Part shown: positions 24,805-33,226 of the stretch, piece after piece
How positions within the stretch are numbered: the stretch's first letter is position 1
Layout: every line of letters begins with the position of its first letter
Assembly (NCBI RefSeq): GCF_000333955.1
Contig: NZ_CAPS01000116.1
Location: forward strand, 1-64,000
DNA length: 64,000 bases
Source of the DNA: Rhodococcus sp. AW25M09
GTDB lineage: Bacteria; Actinomycetota; Actinomycetes; Mycobacteriales; Mycobacteriaceae
Direction of reading: 5' to 3'
Made by a program: the position numbers and the translations under genes
The notes under the pieces: generated by a model
Databases searched by the model: none
Told to the model about the DNA's origin: nothing
The model's input: the letters and a program-made list of their open reading frames with translations, nothing else

Positions 24805-26523
24805 TCAGGACGAACCGAACCCGGCGGTGATCGGAATGTCCCGCTGGAAGGTCAGGCGATCGAATTCGTTGCCGTATTCGTCGATGGCTCCGATGATCAT
24901 TCTGCTGGGCGTGATTCCCGGGATTCCCGGCACCACATCGACTCTGACGAACGAGTAGTTCAGGAAACGCACTCGCGACCAGGTGATGGACTCTGCCGAC
25001 TTGGTGCCGTCGGGTGCCCACACGTAGCTGTTCGGCACTGCGGTGTCCGGCAACTCGTTGCCGCGGTAGCTGACGCCTTCGCCGTCCTGGAACGTGTACC
25101 GGGGACGACCGCCTCCACCGACGGTGTAATACACAGTGCCGTCGGTCTTCCCACTCACCGTCGCGTTGTCCCCCGCGACCCGTGTCGCGCGATTGCCGCG
25201 GATGGGATCGGTGCGCTCGAAAACGTGATTGTGAGCCTGCAGCACCACATCCACCTCGTACTTGTCGAACAGCGCCGCCCAGGCGTCGCGCACACCGCCG
25301 TCGCTCGCATGGGTGGACGTCGTCGAGTACGCGCAGTGGTGGAAGAAGCAGACGATGAAGTCGATGTTCGGATCGGCACGGTATTTCGCGAGAGTCTGCT
25401 CCACCCAGGTGTTCTGGGCTCCCCCGCTGTAGCCGGTGTTGGCCTTGATCTCGTAGCTGACGTCGTTCGCGTCGAGCGAGAGAACCGCGGTGTTGCCGTA
25501 GACGAACGAGTACGCCGACGGGCATCCCTTCGGTCCGTTGGTCGGTTGATCGAGCCGGGCCGCGTGTCCGCCGTAGCCGTTGGGGCTGTAGAGCGCTTCC
25601 ATGTCGTGGTTGCCGGTGGCGAACAACCACGGAGCGCTGGACGCGCTGGCTTCGATCGCTTGAAAGTAGCCGTCCCAGACGAATGGGTTGAACTTGTCGA
25701 ATCCCTGTGGCGGCTTCTGCCCGTGCTTGGCGAACTGGGGCGGAAGACCGGCACCGGACGGGTCCGCGTACGCGATATCACCGGCGAGGATGTGGAAGTC
25801 GGGGTGCGAGGCCTCGATCTGCCGATTGATGTTGCGGGCGTGCTTCACCGACGGTTCGTTGTCCGGCTTGTAGTAGAGGTCGTCGTAGTCCCCGGCTTGC
25901 AGACCCGCTGGCTGCGAGGGAGTTTCGTCGACGCCCTGATCGCCCATCATCGTGAACCGGAACGGCGCGATGCGGCCGGACGGCAGAGCTGGAGACGCGC
26001 AACGAACGTCGCTGACGAACCCGTCGGCGGTGCGCCAGCGGTAGTAGTGCGGCAACTTCGGCGTGAGATTGTCGACGGGGACGTGCACGTAGTACTGCTC
26101 CGCCGAGAGAATTCCGCCGTCGGTCTGCGGCACCTGACTGATCAGATTGCGCACCTCGGCCGAGGTCGTCGCGCCCAATGCAGGCGTGGGACCGTGATCG
26201 AGAAATACGCCGGTGATCCCGGGATTGCGCGAGAGCTGCGCAGAGAACCGCAGCTGCGTCGCCGGGTCGTTTCCGAATCCCATGTGCCGACCGGCCACCG
26301 CCAGCGGAGCGTCCTGGGCGTACGCGGTGCGTGCGAACACCGAATTCCCGACGCCTACCGCGGCCGCCGTCGCAGCCGCTCCCACCAGGAAGTTTCGACG
26401 ACTCACCGGGTGCCGCCGCAGGAACGACCGATGCCAATCGTGCTGCTCGGCCATGGTCATGTTCTCGGCGAGAGTGCCCGGGATTCCGGTCGCGACCGTC
26501 TCGCCTGCGGGATTGAGCGTCAT
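24805..26523 (-). CDS. Tat-exported purple acid phosphatase-like metallophosphoesterase
   Basis: 572 residues. A twin-arginine signal (VSRRNFLVGAAATAAAV, about 40-58) is followed by an N-terminal fibronectin-like domain of purple acid phosphatases. The dimetal site follows: MMGDQGVDE, LAGDIAYADPSG, TGNHDMEALY, FFHHCAYS and QAHNHVFERTDP. All five metal motifs are present. It should hydrolyse phosphate monoesters outside the membrane. The ATG at 26523 gives a long n-region before the Arg pair. ATG starts at codons 22 or 24 would also keep the signal. Confidence 0.92.
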   Translation of the reverse strand: MTLNPAGETVATGIPGTLAENMTMAEQHDWHRSFLRRHPVSRRNFLVGAAATAAAVGVGNSVFARTAYAQDAPLAVAGRHMGFGNDPATQLRFSAQLSRNPGITGVFLDHGPTPALGATTSAEVRNLISQVPQTDGGILSAEQYYVHVPVDNLTPKLPHYYRWRTADGFVSDVRCASPALPSGRIAPFRFTMMGDQGVDETPSQPAGLQAGDYDDLYYKPDNEPSVKHARNINRQIEASHPDFHILAGDIAYADPSGAGLPPQFAKHGQKPPQGFDKFNPFVWDGYFQAIEASASSAPWLFATGNHDMEALYSPNGYGGHAARLDQPTNGPKGCPSAYSFVYGNTAVLSLDANDVSYEIKANTGYSGGAQNTWVEQTLAKYRADPNIDFIVCFFHHCAYSTTSTHASDGGVRDAWAALFDKYEVDVVLQAHNHVFERTDPIRGNRATRVAGDNATVSGKTDGTVYYTVGGGGRPRYTFQDGEGVSYRGNELPDTAVPNSYVWAPDGTKSAESITWSRVRFLNYSFVRVDVVPGIPGITPSRMIIGAIDEYGNEFDRLTFQRDIPITAGFGSS

Positions 26524-26627
26524 GAATCGATGGTGACGGTGACGTCCGCTCTATCCGTTAACCGAGCGAAGCAGTTAGGTGAACAACGCGAGAACAGCGA
26601 CGCACAACGGGACGAACGCGGACAATC

Positions 26628-26687
26628 GGGCTTCGCCCGTCGTGCGCCTTTTGTACCCTTCCAGGTACGCAAAAGGCGCACGACGGG
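26628..26687. repeat. 60-bp palindromic repeat, copy A
   Basis: 18-bp arms CCCGTCGTGCGCCTTTTG (26636-26653) and 26670-26687 are exact complements. The inner sequence has its own stem GTACC-CTTCCA-GGTAC. 55 of 60 bases match copy B at 28830-28889 without gaps. It abuts the stop codon of the rtcB remnant. Confidence 0.9.
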
Positions 26688-26688
26688 A

Positions 26689-26820
26689 TCAGGTCCCCTT
26701 GACGTTGAGAATCTGCCGAAGCTCGTGCTCGATGCTCACCAGGTCTCGCGCGTCCTCCATCACGACATCGATCGGCTTGTAGGCGTCGGGAATCTCGTCG
26801 ATGAAGTCGGCATCGCGGCA
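26689..26820 (-). pseudogene. rtcB: rtcB (RNA-splicing ligase) C-terminal remnant
   Basis: The last 43 codons plus stop of RtcB: CRDADFIDEIPDAYKPIDVV, then MEDARDLVSIEHELRQILNVKGT. The DEIP-AYK-ID-VM---DLV---H-L-Q-LNVKG pattern is the conserved C-terminus of RtcB tRNA/RNA ligases. The reading frame is closed by TAG at 26839-26841, and no other part of rtcB lies in the window. The catalytic His/Cys residues are all missing, so it cannot be functional. The LAGLIDADG endonuclease gene begins 56 bases upstream of the remnant. RtcB genes are known hosts of inteins, so loss after endonuclease or intein activity is a reasonable inference. Confidence 0.8.
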
Positions 26821-26875
26821 TCCTGAGCAGATCGCGTCCTATTCAACTGGGAAGTGAACCGCCGTCGCTGTCCGC

Positions 26876-27682
26876 TCATGCATCAGCACCGTCCGCGTGC
26901 CGCAGTCTCCAGCGACGGATGACTACGGCGCTCTCCGTTCGTCCGAGCACTCTGGCTGCCTCCTTCACGGTCGAGGACAGCGCAATAGCGTCCTCGTCCG
27001 CCGCCCACGACCTCTTCCCAAGGAGTGGGCGAGCACGCATGCCCGGTGGCCTGACCCAAGCAGCGACTGACTCCGCCGCCAATCGCTTTCGATCCAGCGC
27101 GAAGCACCCTGGAGGGTAGGCCCACTCAGCCAGACGCGCCGCTGGGTCGTTCGCGACAATCAACGAGAACACGTCGTCGCGAGTGTTGCGTTTTGCCGTG
27201 CGAAGGGCCCCGCTAACTGTGCGTACCGTCGAGCAGAAGAAGTCCGCCAAGCTGGACGAGGCCGTAACGAAACCGACGAAAGGCACACCCGTCCGAGTGA
27301 ATCCGACACTGCCATCGCCATCGAGCAATCCTCGAAAATATCCCCGCTGATGAAACGGACCGACAGGCGGAGCCACCTGGTTGGACTTGCGACCAGCCGG
27401 AACTCCACATGATTCCAGTTCGCGCCGGAATGCGAGGTTGCAGACACGCCAAGTGGCACTTGTGTAATCAGAAGAAAAGTTCGTCGTGCGGGTTCTCGTC
27501 GACACGGACGACCTGACATCTTCGAACAGTTGCGGAAGCCGCATCAGCAAGTCGACGTCGACGGCCGCTAGTTCGATTGTTGCTTTCCCCTTTTGCCCTT
27601 TCCCGCTTTCGAGATGACCGTCGGTTTGAAACAGTCCGATGAAGTAGGCGTGGTCCTCGCGAGTCAGATCGATGAAGGGCAT
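26876..27682 (-). CDS. LAGLIDADG homing endonuclease with C-terminal HTH
   Basis: 268 residues. Two LAGLIDADG motifs: YFIGLFQTDGHLE (about residues 13-25) and YFRGLLDGDGSVGF (about 115-128). Each has the acidic residue (Asp21 and the Asp of DGDG) that binds the catalytic metal, so one chain forms a pseudodimer. The C-terminus KRSWAADEDAIALSST / VKEAARVLGRTESAVVIRRW resembles a SANT/Myb-like DNA-binding helix-turn-helix. There is no intein splicing block A or His-Asn end, so it is a free-standing endonuclease or an intein remnant. It adjoins an rtcB fragment and lies between two copies of a 60-bp palindrome. Confidence 0.86.
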   Translation of the reverse strand: MPFIDLTREDHAYFIGLFQTDGHLESGKGQKGKATIELAAVDVDLLMRLPQLFEDVRSSVSTRTRTTNFSSDYTSATWRVCNLAFRRELESCGVPAGRKSNQVAPPVGPFHQRGYFRGLLDGDGSVGFTRTGVPFVGFVTASSSLADFFCSTVRTVSGALRTAKRNTRDDVFSLIVANDPAARLAEWAYPPGCFALDRKRLAAESVAAWVRPPGMRARPLLGKRSWAADEDAIALSSTVKEAARVLGRTESAVVIRRWRLRHADGADA

Positions 27683-27750
27683 GCCGACATTATCGGCCGA
27701 CCCACCGACAAGAACAGGTAGTCGGGATGCCCCCCCCCGTCAGCCGGGAC

Positions 27751-28815
27751 CTACACTCCCCCACCGAATGCGAGTCCCAGTAGATACGTCGCCCCGGCCG
27801 CGCCGTAACCGATAGCAAGTTGTCTCAGTGCGCGTTTGACCGGCGGCCCACCGCTGAGCAGCCCCACCACCAAACCGGTGCAGATCAGGGCAATTCCGAC
27901 CAGAACGGCGGCAACGGCAAGGGCCACATAGCCTTCGAGGCCGAACAGGTACGGCAACACCGGAATGACGGCACCGGAGGCGAAGAAGCAGAAGCTCGCT
28001 CCGGCCGCTCCGAGTCCGGTTCCGATGGACTCGTGCTCGTCGACGTCGGGGGCCATCTCGTCGTCGGTGGGCAACAGACGCAGTACCTCAGACGCTTTCG
28101 CGTCGGCTTCTTCGGGCGTCATTCCGCGAGCGCGATAGACCAACGCAAGTTCGTTGGCGTCGACGTCCAAATGCTGCACGGCCTCGCGGGCAGCGTCGTC
28201 CGGCGACGACGCCTCGAGCAACTCCCGTTGTGAACGGACCGAGACGTATTCGCCTGCTCCCATCGACAACGCACCGGCGAGCAGACCCGCCAGACCGGTG
28301 ACCAGGACGATCTGGTTGGATACCCCGGATCCGCTGATACCCAAGACGAGCGCCAGGTTGCTGACCAAGCCGTCGTTGGCTCCGAACACGGCCGCTCGAA
28401 ATGTGCCGGACAGTCGATTGCGACCGCGGGCTGCGAGCGCCCTGATGACCTCGGCGTGGATCTGCTCGTCGGCGGTCATCGCCTGCGTCGCGTCGGCCTC
28501 GGTGGCGTACGGCGAGCGAGTTTCGGCTCGCTGTGCCAACGCGAGCACGAACACCGAACCGAAGCGACGCGCGAGGACTCCGAGGATGCGGGTGCGAACG
28601 TCACCCCTGAGCGGCTTGCCGACGCGCTCGCCCAGCAGATTTCGCCAGTGCTGCTCGTGGCGGCCTTCGGCGTCGGCGAGCGCGAGCAGAATCTCACGCT
28701 CCTCGCCGGTGCGTCGGCCCGCCAGATCGCGATAGACGGCGGCTTCGGCCTGCTCGTCGGCGAGGTACTGCCGCCATCGCTTGACGTCCTGTGCCGACGG
28801 AGCCGTTCGGTTCAT
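27751..28815 (-). CDS. VIT1/CCC1 family transporter with ferritin-like domain
   Basis: 354 residues. The N-terminal half is ferritin/rubrerythrin-like, with metal-ligand patterns LADEQAEAAVYRDLA, ALADAEGRHEQHW and MTADEQIHAEVIRAL. The C-terminal VIT1 membrane domain has GANDGLVSNLALVLGISGSG, LAGALSMGAGEYVSVRSQ, and three to four final helices. It likely exports or sequesters Fe2+/Mn2+ across the membrane. An unusual run of nine C residues (27730-27738) lies just past its stop. It is on the same strand as the homing endonuclease, with 68 bases between. Confidence 0.9.
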   Translation of the reverse strand: MNRTAPSAQDVKRWRQYLADEQAEAAVYRDLAGRRTGEEREILLALADAEGRHEQHWRNLLGERVGKPLRGDVRTRILGVLARRFGSVFVLALAQRAETRSPYATEADATQAMTADEQIHAEVIRALAARGRNRLSGTFRAAVFGANDGLVSNLALVLGISGSGVSNQIVLVTGLAGLLAGALSMGAGEYVSVRSQRELLEASSPDDAAREAVQHLDVDANELALVYRARGMTPEEADAKASEVLRLLPTDDEMAPDVDEHESIGTGLGAAGASFCFFASGAVIPVLPYLFGLEGYVALAVAAVLVGIALICTGLVVGLLSGGPPVKRALRQLAIGYGAAGATYLLGLAFGGGV

Positions 28816-28829
28816 CGGACCAATTTAGC

Positions 28830-28889
28830 GGGCTCCGCCCGTCGTGCGCCTTTTGCGCCCTTCCAGGTATGCAAAAGGCGCACGACAGG
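28830..28889. repeat. 60-bp palindromic repeat, copy B
   Basis: 16-bp exact arms GTCGTGCGCCTTTTGC (28841-28856) and 28871-28886, loop GCCCTTCCAGGTAT. It matches copy A (26628-26687) at 55 of 60 positions with no gap. It lies four bases beyond the rpmF stop and before the start of the VIT1 gene. Confidence 0.9.
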
Positions 28890-28893
28890 GGGG

Positions 28894-29061
28894 TCAGCTC
28901 GGGTCGTACACCCCGGCATGCACCGCTTTGACCAGTCTGCGCGGCACCCGGAACTCCTGGCCGCCCACCCGCACCGTCACCAGATCCGGGGCAACGGCCT
29001 TCCACTGAGCCCGTCGACTCCGAGTGTTCGAGCGCGACATCTTTCTCTTCGGAACAGCCAT
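28894..29061 (-). CDS. rpmF: 50S ribosomal protein L32, zinc-independent form
   Basis: 55 residues beginning [20 protein letters not shown], the L32 signature. The usual four cysteines of the zinc ribbon are absent. It is therefore the C-minus paralog made under zinc limitation. It is the last gene of the minus-strand arm mrf-rpmE2-rpmF and starts three bases after the rpmE2 stop. Confidence 0.93.
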   Translation of the reverse strand: MAVPKRKMSRSNTRSRRAQWKAVAPDLVTVRVGGQEFRVPRRLVKAVHAGVYDPS

Positions 29062-29064
29062 GAC

Positions 29065-29325
29065 TCAGAGGTCCTTTCGGCTTCGGCGACCGTAGCGCTT
29101 CTCGAACTTCTCGACGCGACCCTGCGTATCCATCACACGCGTAGCCCCGGTCCAGAAGGGGTGCGATTCGGACGAGACGTCGACGACGATCAGCGGGTAA
29201 GTGTTGCCGTCCGCCCATTCGGTCTCTCGAACCGAGGTGACGGTGGACCTGGTGAGGAACTTGTTGCCGGTACTCGAATCCTGGAACACCACCGGGTGGT
29301 AGTCGGGATGGATGCCTGGTTTCAT
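29065..29325 (-). CDS. rpmE2: 50S ribosomal protein L31 type B, zinc-independent form
   Basis: 86 residues: [20 protein letters not shown], then STVTS and [13 protein letters not shown], with the type B end KFEKRYGRR. No CXXC zinc knuckle. Its ATG overlaps the Mrf stop (ATGA), so translation is coupled. L31B replaces zinc-containing L31 during zinc starvation. Confidence 0.94.
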   Translation of the reverse strand: MKPGIHPDYHPVVFQDSSTGNKFLTRSTVTSVRETEWADGNTYPLIVVDVSSESHPFWTGATRVMDTQGRVEKFEKRYGRRSRKDL

Positions 29326-30584
29326 TCTGTTGCCTCTCGTGATTGTTCTGCGTACGGGGATTCACTGCTCTCACAGGGATCTTCGTGCCACTGACCGAAC
29401 GGATCGGTCCAGGTGGACCACCGAGCGGGGTTCGCCATCTCGTCGTCGGACACCAACGCCCACTGCAGAGTTCGGTCGATCTCGGTGGGATCGGCCTGAT
29501 GGACCAGGATCACCAGGGAGGTGTCCCGATCGCCGAATTCCGCATCCCATCGCAGCGCCGCCATCGCCCGACGGGTGGCGTCGACGCGCTCCTGCTGCTG
29601 CGGAGTCATTGCAGCCAGCCACGTTCCGGCACTCGCCACGCGCAAGCCGCCGCCGGCCGATTCGATCCACAGCGCTTCGTCGGGCTGAGTCGCGACCCAC
29701 GCTCGTCCTCGTGCAGTGACCACGCCGTCGAGCAGCACGTCGATGGCCTCGTGCAATCGCTCGGGATGAAACGGCCGGGTGGCGCTGAATTCGACAAGGC
29801 CGACTCCGCAATCGACGGTCAAGGGCGGCTCACCCCGCAAGAGCGGGGAGTGGGCGTCGGTGATCTCACCGCGTCGGGCATCGGTGGGCACAGAGGCGAG
29901 CAGCGCTGGGGCGTCGACCATGGCGTCCTGAGACACCCAGACGACGGGAGCGTTGGGTGCCAGCCGCGCGAGGACGGCAGCGAGCCGGGCCCGCTCCCAC
30001 GCGTCGACGTCGGAGCCGGCAGTGACGACGAGTGCATCGGCGTAGTCGACCTGCCCCACCACCAACTGCGCGACGGTTCGATCGTCGTCACCGCTCGCGA
30101 CGATGCCGCGGTCGGCCAAGGTGTCGTCCCCGGTGGCGTCGGCCAGCCAGGTTGCCGCGTCGAGGCACCCGATCACGGCGTCGATGCGAACATCTCGCGA
30201 CGCCGGGCCGTCGATCTGTCCGACGACTCCGGCCACGACGACGTTGTCGACGGCCCAGCACAGCGCCTCGGGCTCGAGCGCCGGGTCCATCGCGAGCACG
30301 ATGCGATCGACGTTGCTACGCATGGACAGTGCGCGCAGCAATGGCAGCAGGTCCTCGCGGAGCGTGCACGAGACACACCCGTGCGCCAGTTCCAGGATGG
30401 TCTCGCGGGGGCTCTCGCCCGATACGTACAACGTGCGACGCACGACCCCCTCGGTGACGCGGCCCAGGTCGTGGCGAACCGCGACGGTTCCCGGCGCGAG
30501 TAGTGATGTCACGACCGCGTCCATTGCTCCGGTCCAGCCGGAGACGAGGACCATCGGGGTTCGATCGTCCGGTGTGTTGTTCAC
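29322..30584 (-). CDS. mrf: CobW-family protein of the Mrf type (zinc-starvation ribosome factor)
   Basis: 420 residues from GTG 30584, with AGAAGGGTG just upstream. The beginning [19 protein letters not shown] occupies the Walker A position, but the GxxGxGKT loop is degenerate. [23 protein letters not shown] is the CobW CxxC-type metal motif region, and [11 protein letters not shown] follows. The C-terminal CobW_C domain has [29 protein letters not shown]. This combination, with the degenerate P-loop, matches mycobacterial Mrf, which recruits the hibernation factor to zinc-free ribosomes (established knowledge). It heads the leftward arm of the Zur-controlled locus. Confidence 0.85.
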   Translation of the reverse strand: MNNTPDDRTPMVLVSGWTGAMDAVVTSLLAPGTVAVRHDLGRVTEGVVRRTLYVSGESPRETILELAHGCVSCTLREDLLPLLRALSMRSNVDRIVLAMDPALEPEALCWAVDNVVVAGVVGQIDGPASRDVRIDAVIGCLDAATWLADATGDDTLADRGIVASGDDDRTVAQLVVGQVDYADALVVTAGSDVDAWERARLAAVLARLAPNAPVVWVSQDAMVDAPALLASVPTDARRGEITDAHSPLLRGEPPLTVDCGVGLVEFSATRPFHPERLHEAIDVLLDGVVTARGRAWVATQPDEALWIESAGGGLRVASAGTWLAAMTPQQQERVDATRRAMAALRWDAEFGDRDTSLVILVHQADPTEIDRTLQWALVSDDEMANPARWSTWTDPFGQWHEDPCESSESPYAEQSREATE

Positions 30585-30601
30585 GAGCACCCTTCTTTTA
30601 G

Positions 30602-30617
30602 ACAACGATTTTCATTA
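30602..30617. promoter_or_regulatory. Zur-like box 1
   Basis: ACAACGATTTTCATTA, of the AATGAAAATCGTT type on the other strand. It lies 18 bases upstream of the mrf start and about 75 upstream of rpmB2. It shares AACGATTNTCATNA with box 2, in keeping with the known Zur control of C-minus ribosomal protein genes in actinobacteria. Confidence 0.75.
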
Positions 30618-30656
30618 CCTGCGGATGCACGCTACATTCGTGAACACGCTTTGTCG

Positions 30657-30672
30657 AAAACGATTGTCATAA
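30657..30672. promoter_or_regulatory. Zur-like box 2
   Basis: AAAACGATTGTCATAA, 20 bases before the rpmB2 start; 13 of 16 bases match box 1 in the same orientation, with 55 bases between starts. Each divergent arm thus has its own site. Confidence 0.75.
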
Positions 30673-30691
30673 CGATAAGAAAGGAGTGCTC

Positions 30692-30928
30692 ATGTCAGCG
30701 CACTGCCAAGTCACCGGCCGCACCCCCGGATTCGGAAAATCGGTCTCGCACTCCCACGTGCGCACCAGCCGCCGATGGGATCCCAACATCCAGCGCAAGA
30801 CCTACTACGCGCCGAGCTTGGGACGCCGCGTCACCCTCACCCTCTCGGCCAAGGGCATCAAGACCATCGACCGCGACGGCATCGACGCCGTGGTGGCCAA
30901 ACTGCGCGCGCGCGGGGAGAAGATCTGA
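30692..30928 (+). CDS. rpmB2: 50S ribosomal protein L28, zinc-independent form
   Basis: 78 residues: [30 protein letters not shown], the L28 pattern. Only one Cys (position 5, SAHCQVTG) remains of the CXXC pairs. AAAGGAG precedes ATG 30692 by five bases. First gene of the rightward arm; its TGA shares one base with the rpmG2 ATG. Confidence 0.94.
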   Translation: MSAHCQVTGRTPGFGKSVSHSHVRTSRRWDPNIQRKTYYAPSLGRRVTLTLSAKGIKTIDRDGIDAVVAKLRARGEKI

Positions 30929-31095
30929 TGGGCAAGAGCACGGACGTTCGTCCGATCGTCAAGCTGAAATCGACCGCAGGCACCGGCTACACCTATGTGA
31001 CCCGGAAGAACCGTCGCAACGACCCCGACCGACTGGTGATGAAGAAATACGACCCGGTCGTCCGCCGGCACGTCGATTTCAGAGAAGAGCGCTGA
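30928..31095 (+). CDS. rpmG2: 50S ribosomal protein L33, zinc-independent form
   Basis: 55 residues: [20 protein letters not shown], then [21 protein letters not shown]. The cysteines of the zinc form are absent. One-base overlap with rpmB2 and three bases before rpsN2, so it is co-translated. Confidence 0.94.
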   Translation: MGKSTDVRPIVKLKSTAGTGYTYVTRKNRRNDPDRLVMKKYDPVVRRHVDFREER

Positions 31096-31098
31096 GCC

Positions 31099-31404
31099 GT
31101 GGCCAAGAAATCGAAGATCGCGAAGAACGAGCAACGCAAGGTCGTCGTCGCCCGGTGGGCTACCCGTCGTGCCGAGCTCAAGGAAACCATCCGCAAGCCC
31201 TCGAGCAGCGACTCCGAGCGCGCGCAGGCCCAAGCAGCACTGCAGCGTCTGCCGCGAGACTCGAGTCCGGTACGATTGCGCAATCGTGACGCTGCGGATG
31301 GACGTCCGCGCGGTTACCTGCGGAAATTTGGGCTGTCCCGTGTGAAAATGCGCGAGATGGCTCACCGTGGGGAGCTGCCTGGCGTCCACAAGTCGAGCTG
31401 GTAA
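31099..31404 (+). CDS. rpsN2: 30S ribosomal protein S14, zinc-independent long form
   Basis: 101 residues, the long C-minus S14: [20 protein letters not shown], then [21 protein letters not shown], ending [11 protein letters not shown]. The zinc form is about 61 residues with CXXC motifs. GTG start. Confidence 0.95.
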   Translation: MAKKSKIAKNEQRKVVVARWATRRAELKETIRKPSSSDSERAQAQAALQRLPRDSSPVRLRNRDAADGRPRGYLRKFGLSRVKMREMAHRGELPGVHKSSW

Positions 31405-31420
31405 AGGGAAAAGGTTTCAG

Positions 31421-31675
31421 ATGGCAGTCAAGAGAGCACCGTCGAAGAAGGTCCGCGCAGAGGCAGGCCGTCGACCGAAGAAGAATCCGTTGAACGCCGC
31501 CAAGGTCACCACGGTGGACTACAAGGACATCAACCTTCTTCGTCAGTTCATTTCCGACCGCGGCAAGATCCGTAGCCGTCGGGTCACCGGGCTCACCCCG
31601 CAGCAGCAGCGCCAGGTCGCTGTCGCAGTGAAGAACGCTCGTGAAATGGCATTGCTGCCGTTCACCAGCCGCTGA
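31421..31675 (+). CDS. rpsR2: 30S ribosomal protein S18, zinc-independent form
   Basis: 84 residues: [20 protein letters not shown], then [20 protein letters not shown] and IKNAR-like [15 protein letters not shown], diagnostic of S18. The N-terminal cysteine motif of the paired zinc form is missing. Last gene of the rightward arm, with a strong terminator after it. Confidence 0.95.
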   Translation: MAVKRAPSKKVRAEAGRRPKKNPLNAAKVTTVDYKDINLLRQFISDRGKIRSRRVTGLTPQQQRQVAVAVKNAREMALLPFTSR

Positions 31676-31688
31676 TCCAACTGTCAGG

Positions 31689-31720
31689 AAAGCCACGTAG
31701 CCATCGGCTACGTGGCTTTT
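31689..31720 (+). terminator. Intrinsic terminator of the rpsR2 operon
   Basis: 14-bp perfect stem AAAGCCACGTAGCC with ATC loop and TTTT, 13 bases after the rpsR2 stop. Confidence 0.9.
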
Positions 31721-31754
31721 CTGTTGCTACACGACAAGAGATGAGCACTTCCCG

Positions 31755-32681
31755 ATGGCAGGCGTCCTCGAGGGCTTCACCGTCATCTTCGTCGTCATCG
31801 CACTGGGCTACCTTCTGGCGCACTTCGATGTCCTGGGCGAGCATGGCCAATTCGTACTGAGCCGTCTCGTCTTCTTCGTCGCGACGCCTGCGCTGCTGTT
31901 CGTCACCTTGGCGGGCTCCGATCTGGCGGTCATCCTCTCGCCCACGCTGGCCGTCGCCGGTGCCACGGCATTGCTCGTCGGGGCCATCTACTTCGTCATA
32001 GCCAAGCTCGTCCTGAAACGCGCCGTGCCCGACGCGACCATCGGCGCACTCGCAAGTTCGTACGTCAACTCCGCCAACCTGGGCATCCCGATCGCAGTGT
32101 TCGTACTCGGCGACGCGACCTTCGTCGCTCCCCTGCTGCTGTTCCAGATCATGATCTACACACCGCTCGCGGTGACGATTCTCGACATCTCGACCAAGAT
32201 CGACAAGGTCTCGCTGCTCCGGACCGTCACGACGCCGTTCCGGAACCCGATCGTGCTGGCAGGCGCAGCCGGACTGGTCCTGTCGATCACCGGCTTCGAG
32301 CTGCCCGAGGCGCTGATGCAGCCGTTCCGACTCGTCGGAAACGCGTCCGTTCCGGGCGCGCTGCTCGCGTTCGGTCTGTCGCTCTACGGTGCGCGAGTAC
32401 TCCAGAAGGGCATCAGCCCGCGGCGTGACGTGGCCCTTGCGACGGTGTTCAAGATGGCGTTGCAGCCGGCGCTCGGTTACCTCATGGCTCGGTTCGCCTT
32501 CGGCTTGGACGGGCACGATCTCTTCGCCATCGTTGTCATCTCTGCGTTGCCGACCGCGCAGAACGTGTTCGTCTTCGCCAGCCGCTACCAGCGTGGCGTG
32601 GTGCTCGCGCGTGACACGGCATTCGTGACCACGATCGTCTCCATCCCCGTCATCGCGCTCGTGACGGTCTTCCTCGCGTGA
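31755..32681 (+). CDS. AEC (auxin efflux carrier) family transporter
   Basis: 308 residues, ten hydrophobic segments in two five-helix bundles. Conserved AEC points: LSRLVFFVATPALLFVTLA in the first half, SSYVNSANLGIPIAVFVLGD (the N-x-x-N-x-G-P region), and ALPTAQNVFVFASRYQ in the second half. Transports a carboxylate or similar anion; the substrate is unknown. It has its own promoter region of only 35 bases after the terminator. Confidence 0.9.
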   Translation: MAGVLEGFTVIFVVIALGYLLAHFDVLGEHGQFVLSRLVFFVATPALLFVTLAGSDLAVILSPTLAVAGATALLVGAIYFVIAKLVLKRAVPDATIGALASSYVNSANLGIPIAVFVLGDATFVAPLLLFQIMIYTPLAVTILDISTKIDKVSLLRTVTTPFRNPIVLAGAAGLVLSITGFELPEALMQPFRLVGNASVPGALLAFGLSLYGARVLQKGISPRRDVALATVFKMALQPALGYLMARFAFGLDGHDLFAIVVISALPTAQNVFVFASRYQRGVVLARDTAFVTTIVSIPVIALVTVFLA

Positions 32682-32727
32682 GACGAACGCAAAGGTTCTC
32701 CTCAGCTCCCGGCGCTACTTTGGAAGC

Positions 32728-33201
32728 ATGAGGTTTCTCGCTGCAGGTGTCATGTTGTGCCTGCTGCTGGTCGGCTGCAGCACCGCCTCCAGTGGCGACG
32801 AGGAGACAGAGACAACGACGCCCACGGTCGCTTCCACCACAGCCGCGGGCCTCGTCCAACCGCCCAGCGCGCCTCCGGTTCCGCACGAGGTACCCGTCGG
32901 CGACGTCGGCACGATGTTCGAGCCGACTCCGGATCTGATCCGCGCCACCACCACTCCGTTCGAGTCGTGGAGCCAGGTCTCCCCCAACACCATTGCGGTG
33001 CACTTCGTGACCGGGACCCCCGAGTGCTACGGGGCCGACGCCACGGTGACCGAGACCGACACCACCGTCACCATCGAATTGCGTACGGGTACCAGGCCCG
33101 ACGCCGCCGACAAGTCCTGCATCATGGTCGCCGTCTACGCCACCATGCAGATGACACTGGCATCGCCGCTCGATCACCGCACCATCCTGAATGCGGCCTG
33201 A
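32728..33201 (+). CDS. Putative lipoprotein
   Basis: 157 residues. Signal and lipobox MRFLAAGVMLCLLLVGCS (Cys17), a Thr/Glu-rich spacer, a Pro-rich linker, and a C-terminal beta-rich domain (WSQVSPNTIAVHFVTGTPECYGADATV) that ends with a second Cys in ADKSCIMVAV. A disulfide between these two is likely. Function unknown. It precedes the DUF1707 gene by 25 bases, so the two may form one transcript. Confidence 0.82.
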   Translation: MRFLAAGVMLCLLLVGCSTASSGDEETETTTPTVASTTAAGLVQPPSAPPVPHEVPVGDVGTMFEPTPDLIRATTTPFESWSQVSPNTIAVHFVTGTPECYGADATVTETDTTVTIELRTGTRPDAADKSCIMVAVYATMQMTLASPLDHRTILNAA

Positions 33202-33226
33202 GCTCCACGACGGTAGGGTCCGATCG

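Noticed and set aside
24802-26826. A 674-codon frame on the plus strand opposite the phosphatase gene
   Set aside because: It is a GC-codon-bias shadow of the phosphatase and has no family motif; the minus strand has complete metal motifs and a Tat signal.
27730-27738. Run of nine C residues beyond the VIT1 gene
   Set aside because: Outside coding sequence and too short to claim phase variation; possible sequencing noise.
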